Shown one piece after another: positions 41,182 through 45,576 of a stretch of DNA of 45,576 nucleotides. How positions within the stretch are numbered: position 1 is the first letter of the stretch; each line of letters begins with the position of its first letter. The stretch lies in NCBI GenBank assembly GCA_900319365.1, contig ONOE01000012.1:1-45576 (forward strand), read 5' to 3'. The notes beneath the pieces are model-generated. The model had not been told where the DNA came from. It did no database searches and saw only the letters and a list, made by a program, of their open reading frames with translations. The stretch is from an uncultured bacterium. Lineage in GTDB: Bacteria > Cyanobacteriota > Vampirovibrionia > Gastranaerophilales > Gastranaerophilaceae. Both the position numbers and the translations under genes were made by a program.

Positions 41182-43230
41182 ATGAATGAAGTTATAACGA
41201 GAATAAAAAACAGCATAGATAAAAGCATTATCGAAAAGATAGACCAAGATGCTATGGGACAAATGAAATTTGTCCCGATTAGTATTCGTCAGGGACAGCT
41301 TTTCGTTGCTATTTCCAAAAAATCAAATATGGAAAAAATAAGCAAGCTTTTAAAAAGGTATTTCAAAAATACCATAAGATTTATGCCTGTCGGTGGTGAT
41401 GATGATTTGCAGGAACTTTTGAGCGGATTTGTTACAAAAGATCAACTCAAAAAAGACTTTCCATCTAATATTCCTCAAAAGAAAGATGCACCTGTTATGG
41501 TTTCAAAGCCTGTCGGCGGAATGCTCGGCAGCTTATTGTTAAAAAAAGGCTTAATCACTCAAGAACAATTGAAAGATGCTCTTGCAGAATCTAAAAGAAC
41601 AAATACTCCCATCGGTTCTACTTTGTATGAAATGGGATATATCACCTTAAACGATTTGAAAAGCACATTAGGAGAACAAACTGGGTATAAGCTTGTAAGT
41701 TCGGAAGATTTGCAGGAACAAAAGAACTTTATAAATATTCTGCCCGAGGATTTTATCCGTTCAAATTCGGTTATTCCGATATCTTCAGATGGTAAGATAT
41801 TGACTGTTGGTGTTTTGAAACCCCTTAAAACCGATGTATTAAAAGACATTATTTATATAACGGGTCAGAACCCCAGACAACTTTTAATGACTCATTATGA
41901 GTTCCAAAATTCACTTGAAGTTTTCTTTTCTAAAAGGAAGAAGCAAACCGAAAAAATATTGGAACAAATTAAAACAGAAGCTATGGACTCTGAAGAAACG
42001 AGTCTTTCCGATCAACTTGATGCGGAACTTTTGGAGTCAACGGGTACGGTTGCAAAATTCGTTAACCAAATTCTTACAAACGCAATAGATAACAAGGTTT
42101 CCGATATTCACATTGAACCCAGATTGACGGGTTATATCGTACGATACAGAAAAGACGGTATCTTACAAAAAGTTCTTGATATCCCTGATAAAGCGGAATC
42201 TGCCGTTATTACAAGATTTAAAGTTTTATCAAGAATGAATATCGCAGAACAAAGACGTCCGCAGGATGGTACGTTTTCTTTGCCTTATAAAAAAGTAACT
42301 TACGATTTCCGTATCAACACATTACCCGTATCAGGGAAAGAAAAGGTCGTAATCCGTGTCCTTGCGCCTGCCGTCAGTTTGAAATCCGAAGATAAACAAA
42401 TTCGACTTGTCGGAGCAAACTCCGAAGATATCGACAGCATCACAAGAATGGTATCCTGCCCGAACGGTATTATCCTTACATCAGGTCCTACAGGTTCAGG
42501 TAAAACGACGACCCTTTATTCGATTTTGAAAAGTTTAAACGATGAATCCGTTAATATTACAACGATTGAGGACCCTATAGAAATCAAGCTTGACGGTATA
42601 AACCAATCTCAGGTAAACGTAAAAGCGGGTATCACATTCGCATCTTGTATGAGAGCAATTTTAAGACAGGACCCCGATATTATACTTGTCGGTGAAATTC
42701 GTGATTACGAAACGTTAGAAACGGCAATTTCCGCCGCATTAACAGGGCACCTTGTATTAAGTACGGTTCACACAAATTCGGCAGCTGCTACAATTACACG
42801 TTTGATTGAAATGGGCGCAAAAGATTACCTTGTTTCTTCTACATTGTCAGGCGTTATCGCTCAAAGACTTGTAAGAAGGCTTTGTGATGATTGCAAGCAA
42901 GAATACCATTGTACAAGAGCAGAGGCGATGAAAGTTACTCTTGATGAAGATGAAATCGAAAAACTTATGGCAACTCCAATTTATAAGCCCGTAGGCTGCA
43001 ACCATTGCAATTTCACGGGCTATAGAGGCCGATTGGGCGTATATGAAATTATGCCTGTTACAAAAGAGATTAAAAAACTTATTGCGCAGGGTGCACACGA
43101 TTTGGAATTGGAAGAATGCGCCGTAGATCATGGCATGACAACGTTAAACGGTTCATGCTATAAACATATTATTGACGGTGTAACATCTATCAATGAGTTT
43201 GTCAGAGTATTAGGTTTGGCGGGCGAGTAG
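41182..43230 (+). CDS. Type IV pilus assembly/type II secretion ATPase (PilB/GspE)
   Basis: 682 aa. It powers pilus or pseudopilus extension by ATP hydrolysis at the inner membrane. Two N-terminal GspE_N-type regions are visible (GMLGSLLLKKGLITQEQLKD, then the GYITLNDLKSTLGEQTGYKL part). The catalytic core has Walker A GPTGSGKTT (about 434-442), Asp box and Walker B (IILVGEIRDYETLE), a His box (HLVLSTVHTNSAA), and the tetracysteine zinc motif (CDDCKQEYHC, then GCNHCNFTGYRGRLGVYE) of GspE/PilB. It is followed at a 1-bp gap by the PilC-like gene, showing tight operon coupling. Confidence 0.95.
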   Translation: MNEVITRIKNSIDKSIIEKIDQDAMGQMKFVPISIRQGQLFVAISKKSNMEKISKLLKRYFKNTIRFMPVGGDDDLQELLSGFVTKDQLKKDFPSNIPQKKDAPVMVSKPVGGMLGSLLLKKGLITQEQLKDALAESKRTNTPIGSTLYEMGYITLNDLKSTLGEQTGYKLVSSEDLQEQKNFINILPEDFIRSNSVIPISSDGKILTVGVLKPLKTDVLKDIIYITGQNPRQLLMTHYEFQNSLEVFFSKRKKQTEKILEQIKTEAMDSEETSLSDQLDAELLESTGTVAKFVNQILTNAIDNKVSDIHIEPRLTGYIVRYRKDGILQKVLDIPDKAESAVITRFKVLSRMNIAEQRRPQDGTFSLPYKKVTYDFRINTLPVSGKEKVVIRVLAPAVSLKSEDKQIRLVGANSEDIDSITRMVSCPNGIILTSGPTGSGKTTTLYSILKSLNDESVNITTIEDPIEIKLDGINQSQVNVKAGITFASCMRAILRQDPDIILVGEIRDYETLETAISAALTGHLVLSTVHTNSAAATITRLIEMGAKDYLVSSTLSGVIAQRLVRRLCDDCKQEYHCTRAEAMKVTLDEDEIEKLMATPIYKPVGCNHCNFTGYRGRLGVYEIMPVTKEIKKLIAQGAHDLELEECAVDHGMTTLNGSCYKHIIDGVTSINEFVRVLGLAGE

Positions 43231-43231
43231 T

Positions 43232-44455
43232 ATGACCAGATATAATTATACAGCATACAAAAACGGTTCAAGTAACATTGTAAAAGGACAGGTCGAGGCT
43301 AATAACATGCGTGAAGCCCGAACCGAAGTTCGTTCAATGGGGCTTATACCTACTTATATCGTTGAAGAAACCGCTAAAGAAGATAAAACCAAAAAGAAGA
43401 AAAAAGAAGTTTCGAGAATGCCCAAAATGGGCTTGGCGGAGCAGATAGATTTCACTTCAACCATGCAAATTCTTGCTGCTGCAGGTATTCCGATTATCGA
43501 ATCTTTATTGTTCATTGAAAATGATGCGACAAAATTGAAAATCAGGCAGGTTGCGGGTGAATTAAGACGTCAAATTATGAACGGCGGCACATTCGCCGGA
43601 ACAATTGCAAAATATCCCGAACAATTCGGACATGTTTATATCGGTCTTGTAAAAACAGGTGAAGACACAGGTGAATTGGAAAAGACTTTGGACAGATTGT
43701 TGGAACTTTTGAATAAACAGTCAGCAATCAGAAGCAAAGTTATAGGTACATTGATGTATCCCGCATTCGTTATTTTACTTGCAATATTTATCGTACTTGT
43801 CATGTTGGTATTTGTATTCCCAGTATTCAAAGATATGTTTGATCAAATGGGAATGCAATTGCCATGGATTACCAGAGTATTGATTGATATGGGTGTTTTC
43901 TTAAAGAAAAACTGGTATACAATTCCGATGGGCTTTATCGCATTGTTTGCGGGTATAAATTTTCTGTTCAAGTGGAAACCCAGTAAATGGAAAATTGATG
44001 AATGGGTTTTGAAAATTCCCGTACTTTCTAAATTGGTTCAATTCTCAAACTTCGCAAACTTCATTGCCGTGTTGCAGGTTGCGTATGATGCGGGTGTTCC
44101 GATTTTGGAATGTTTGTATCTTGCGAATATGACCCTTACAAACCATACTCTTGAACAAAGGGTTCAGGAAGCAACTGTTAAAATCCAGCAAGGTCAACAT
44201 TTATCTGCTGCATTGCGTGCAACAAGAACGATGCCGAAAATGATATTGTTCATGATTGCAACAGGTGAACAATCAGGACGTTTGGGCGATATGCTCGGTC
44301 AGGCGGTAAATTATATTGATAAAGCGCTTGATAATATTATTGATATCATGACAAAAATGATTGAGCCGATAATGCTTATCGTAATCGGTACGATTGTATT
44401 AATCCTTGCATCAGCTTTGTACTTGCCATTGTTCGCATCATACATGGGTATGTAA
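43232..44455 (+). CDS. Type IV pilus/type II secretion inner-membrane platform protein (PilC/GspF)
   Basis: 407 aa. The N-terminal GspF domain (IDFTSTMQILAAAGIPIIES, then GELRRQIMNGGTFAGTIAKY) and a second copy (QFSNFANFIAVLQVAYDAGV, VQEATVKIQQGQHLSAALRA) are separated by membrane spans at about residues 173-195 and 225-245, with a third at the C-terminus (about 375-400, IMLIVIGTIVLILASALYLP). This matches PilC/GspF. It interacts with the PilB ATPase and anchors the pilus base. Last gene of the operon; a minus-strand gene converges 60 bp later. No pilA or pilT is seen. Confidence 0.94.
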   Translation: MTRYNYTAYKNGSSNIVKGQVEANNMREARTEVRSMGLIPTYIVEETAKEDKTKKKKKEVSRMPKMGLAEQIDFTSTMQILAAAGIPIIESLLFIENDATKLKIRQVAGELRRQIMNGGTFAGTIAKYPEQFGHVYIGLVKTGEDTGELEKTLDRLLELLNKQSAIRSKVIGTLMYPAFVILLAIFIVLVMLVFVFPVFKDMFDQMGMQLPWITRVLIDMGVFLKKNWYTIPMGFIALFAGINFLFKWKPSKWKIDEWVLKIPVLSKLVQFSNFANFIAVLQVAYDAGVPILECLYLANMTLTNHTLEQRVQEATVKIQQGQHLSAALRATRTMPKMILFMIATGEQSGRLGDMLGQAVNYIDKALDNIIDIMTKMIEPIMLIVIGTIVLILASALYLPLFASYMGM

Positions 44456-44515
44456 TTATTAAGGCTTATATTTAAAAGTAATAGCGACCTCTCTTGCAAG
44501 CGGCGAGGTGTGGAC

Positions 44516-44986
44516 CTACAGTCCGAGCATCATTTTATTTAAATTTGCGCTGTAATTCATTGCCGCATACATAGAATTTTCGTGGCTTGTAAGGTTGTTT
44601 ATATCGCAGCCTAAATTCTGCGCTTCTGTTTTATATTGGGTTAAATGGTCTTTTTCAATCTTATCGCTAATGAGTTTTAACATTTCTTCAAGCGTCATTG
44701 AAGAATTTGTTACTATACCGATTTTTGAAGCAAGTTTTTTGGCTCTTGTCATCAATTCATTGGAACTTGAACATTCACATTTAACGCTTGGGGTCAGGTT
44801 TTGCGTTTTCTGCATTTTTACCGCATTTTCAATAAGAATTTGCGCTTGCGCTTCTGAAGTTACCGTTTTGGGGTCAATTCCGAGTGCAAGAAGTTTTCTT
44901 TTCGTTTCTTCGGACAAGCTTGATGTTGTTGAATAACTGTTATAGCTTTCATAATTTACTTGTGTTCCGATTGAATTGATTGACAT
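44516..44986 (-). CDS. Hypothetical protein, Ser/Thr/Asn-rich
   Basis: A 156-aa soluble protein with no signal peptide. The N-terminal 20 residues are Ser/Tyr/Asn-rich (SINSIGTQVNYESYNSYSTT). The segment ETKRKLLALGIDPKTVTSEAQ shows a short helical hairpin with alternation of charges, and a two-Cys stretch (VKCECSSSNE) is in the middle. The last third again reads as amphipathic helices (MTLEEMLKLISDKIEKDHL). I do not recognise the domain. It converges on the pilus operon, so a pilus role is only a positional hint. Ribosome site AAAGGA about 12 bp ahead of the ATG. Confidence 0.55.
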   Translation of the reverse strand: MSINSIGTQVNYESYNSYSTTSSLSEETKRKLLALGIDPKTVTSEAQAQILIENAVKMQKTQNLTPSVKCECSSSNELMTRAKKLASKIGIVTNSSMTLEEMLKLISDKIEKDHLTQYKTEAQNLGCDINNLTSHENSMYAAMNYSANLNKMMLGL

Positions 44987-45074
44987 TTGGTGTGGTATCC
45001 TTTCTGTTTTTTATTTAATAATTTTTTCCCGATAGTCAACATAATTAATTAAAAATTATTATTTCTAATGCGAA

Positions 45075-45150
45075 TGAGTGAATTCAAGAAGTAATCGCAA
45101 CACTGACGCCAAAGATTTAGTAGAATGGCTAAAGAGAGGAGTTAGTAAAG
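45075..45150 (+). mobile_element. Left end of an IS30-family insertion sequence
   Basis: The sequence from about 45075 (GTGAATTCAAGAAGTAATCG, then CAACACTG) resembles the IS30 terminal inverted repeat (ATTCAA...CAACGCAACA-type core) in the same position relative to the transposase start. The exact boundary and target-site duplication cannot be set, because the right end lies outside the window. Confidence 0.55.
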
Positions 45151-45576
45151 ATGAAAACAAGCAGCCATCTGAGTTCAGAGGAACGAGACAGAATAACAAT
45201 ATTGCAATCAGAAGGATTAAGTATCCGAAAAATAGCAAAGGAACTTGGTCGAAGCCCCAGTACAATTTCAAGAGAACTAAATAGACCACAGGCAGTATAT
45301 TATAGAGGGAAATATATAGGTTCTCAAACGGATAAGAATGTCAAAAGGCAATGGTCAATATGTCACAGAAGAAATAATAAATATTTGTCTATGTATAATG
45401 TCCGTAAATATATATCCATACATCTAAAGTATGGATATTCTCCGACTATAGTTTCACACATATTACTAAAAAATTACAATATATCTATATCTCATGAAAC
45501 CATATACCAATATATTTACAAAAAGAATATAGATTTGGCGAAATATCTTCTGCGAAGAAAGCATGGAAGAAAGCCA
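45151..45576 (+). CDS. IS30-family transposase, 3' part beyond window
   Basis: The first 142 codons, open to the window end. It starts at the ATG at 45151 with the AGAGGAG ribosome site. The N-terminal HTH_38 domain reads HLSSEERDRITILQSEGLSI and RKIAKELGRSPSTISREL (residues 6-43), the hallmark of IS30. The next part (YGYSPTIVSHILLKNYNIS, SHETIYQYIYKK) is the second conserved IS30 region ahead of the DDE core. The catalytic residues lie outside. Low GC as the surroundings, so not necessarily a recent arrival. Confidence 0.9.
   Translation, partial: MKTSSHLSSEERDRITILQSEGLSIRKIAKELGRSPSTISRELNRPQAVYYRGKYIGSQTDKNVKRQWSICHRRNNKYLSMYNVRKYISIHLKYGYSPTIVSHILLKNYNISISHETIYQYIYKKNIDLAKYLLRRKHGRKP

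Noticed and set aside
45065..45289. Small frames overlapping the IS30 start on both strands
   Set aside because: They overlap the conserved HTH region of the transposase, and their own frames have no recognisable content.

Overview
The window looks like a chromosomal segment of a gut-type, non-photosynthetic relative of the Cyanobacteria (Vampirovibrionia/'Melainabacteria', most likely Gastranaerophilales). The strongest evidence is the RNA polymerase operon. The beta-prime gene is split into rpoC1 (568 aa) and rpoC2 (1297 aa, with a very large trigger-loop insertion), which is the cyanobacterial arrangement, and rpoB has no rplJL genes in front of it. AT-rich DNA, a fermentative lactate dehydrogenase, a DUF438/hemerythrin protein and several lineage-restricted hypothetical proteins fit a host-associated fermenter. 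This placement is an inference; no search was run.

Layout. 1-1230: 5' part of a Mu-type (DDE) transposase gene on the minus strand, preceded by an unusually structured control/end region with 10-bp-phased TTGCACT sites. 1234-1307: tRNA-Ile(GAT). 1487-6157: drug-efflux locus, with a TolC-like outer-membrane gene divergent from marR-emrA-emrB; a palindrome carrying back-to-back -10 boxes lies between them. 6294-6859: rpmI-rplT without infC. 6993-10303: MATE transporter, GNAT-like protein, proC, and a 50-aa rpmH gene. 10386-13068: DUF438-hemerythrin, ldh and a Crp/Fnr-type regulator, tied together by two copies of a TGTTGG-N4-CCAACA-like box placed identically relative to TATAAAGTA -10 elements. 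13118-16401: a multi-pass membrane protein of unknown function, a pseudopilin-like protein, a small secreted protein and pgeF. 16592-25920: rpoB-rpoC1-rpoC2 with a structured leader, intergenic hairpins and a terminator. 26001-29439: small hypothetical genes and fusA, with dispersed palindromic repeats on both sides of fusA. 29609-34193: folK, a HI0933-type flavoprotein, thrC, a GlpC/LutA-like iron-sulfur protein and a small hypothetical gene. 34331-34807: tRNA-Pro with an unusual AGG anticodon, followed by displaced pieces of the same tRNA's 3' end. 34842-34976: a 44-aa single-span membrane protein gene with its own terminator. 35137-38236: a putative HExxH protease, a U32 peptidase-family protein and a YqeG-type HAD phosphatase. 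38458-44455: type IV pilus/type II secretion operon (PilP-like lipoprotein, secretin, PilB/GspE ATPase, PilC/GspF platform protein). 44516-44986: a hypothetical gene. 45075 to end: left part of an IS30-family insertion sequence.

The functional core is housekeeping: transcription, translation, folate, proline and threonine metabolism. Around it lie envelope machinery (pilus, efflux) and a small fermentative/oxidative-stress regulon. I found no CRISPR array, restriction or toxin system, or multi-gene defence island. The most interesting leads are the phased, inverted transposase-end region at 831-1070, the tRNA-Pro(AGG) locus with its tRNA-derived debris, the shared-box Crp/Fnr regulon, the unlisted 44-aa membrane protein, and the dispersed palindromic repeat family.
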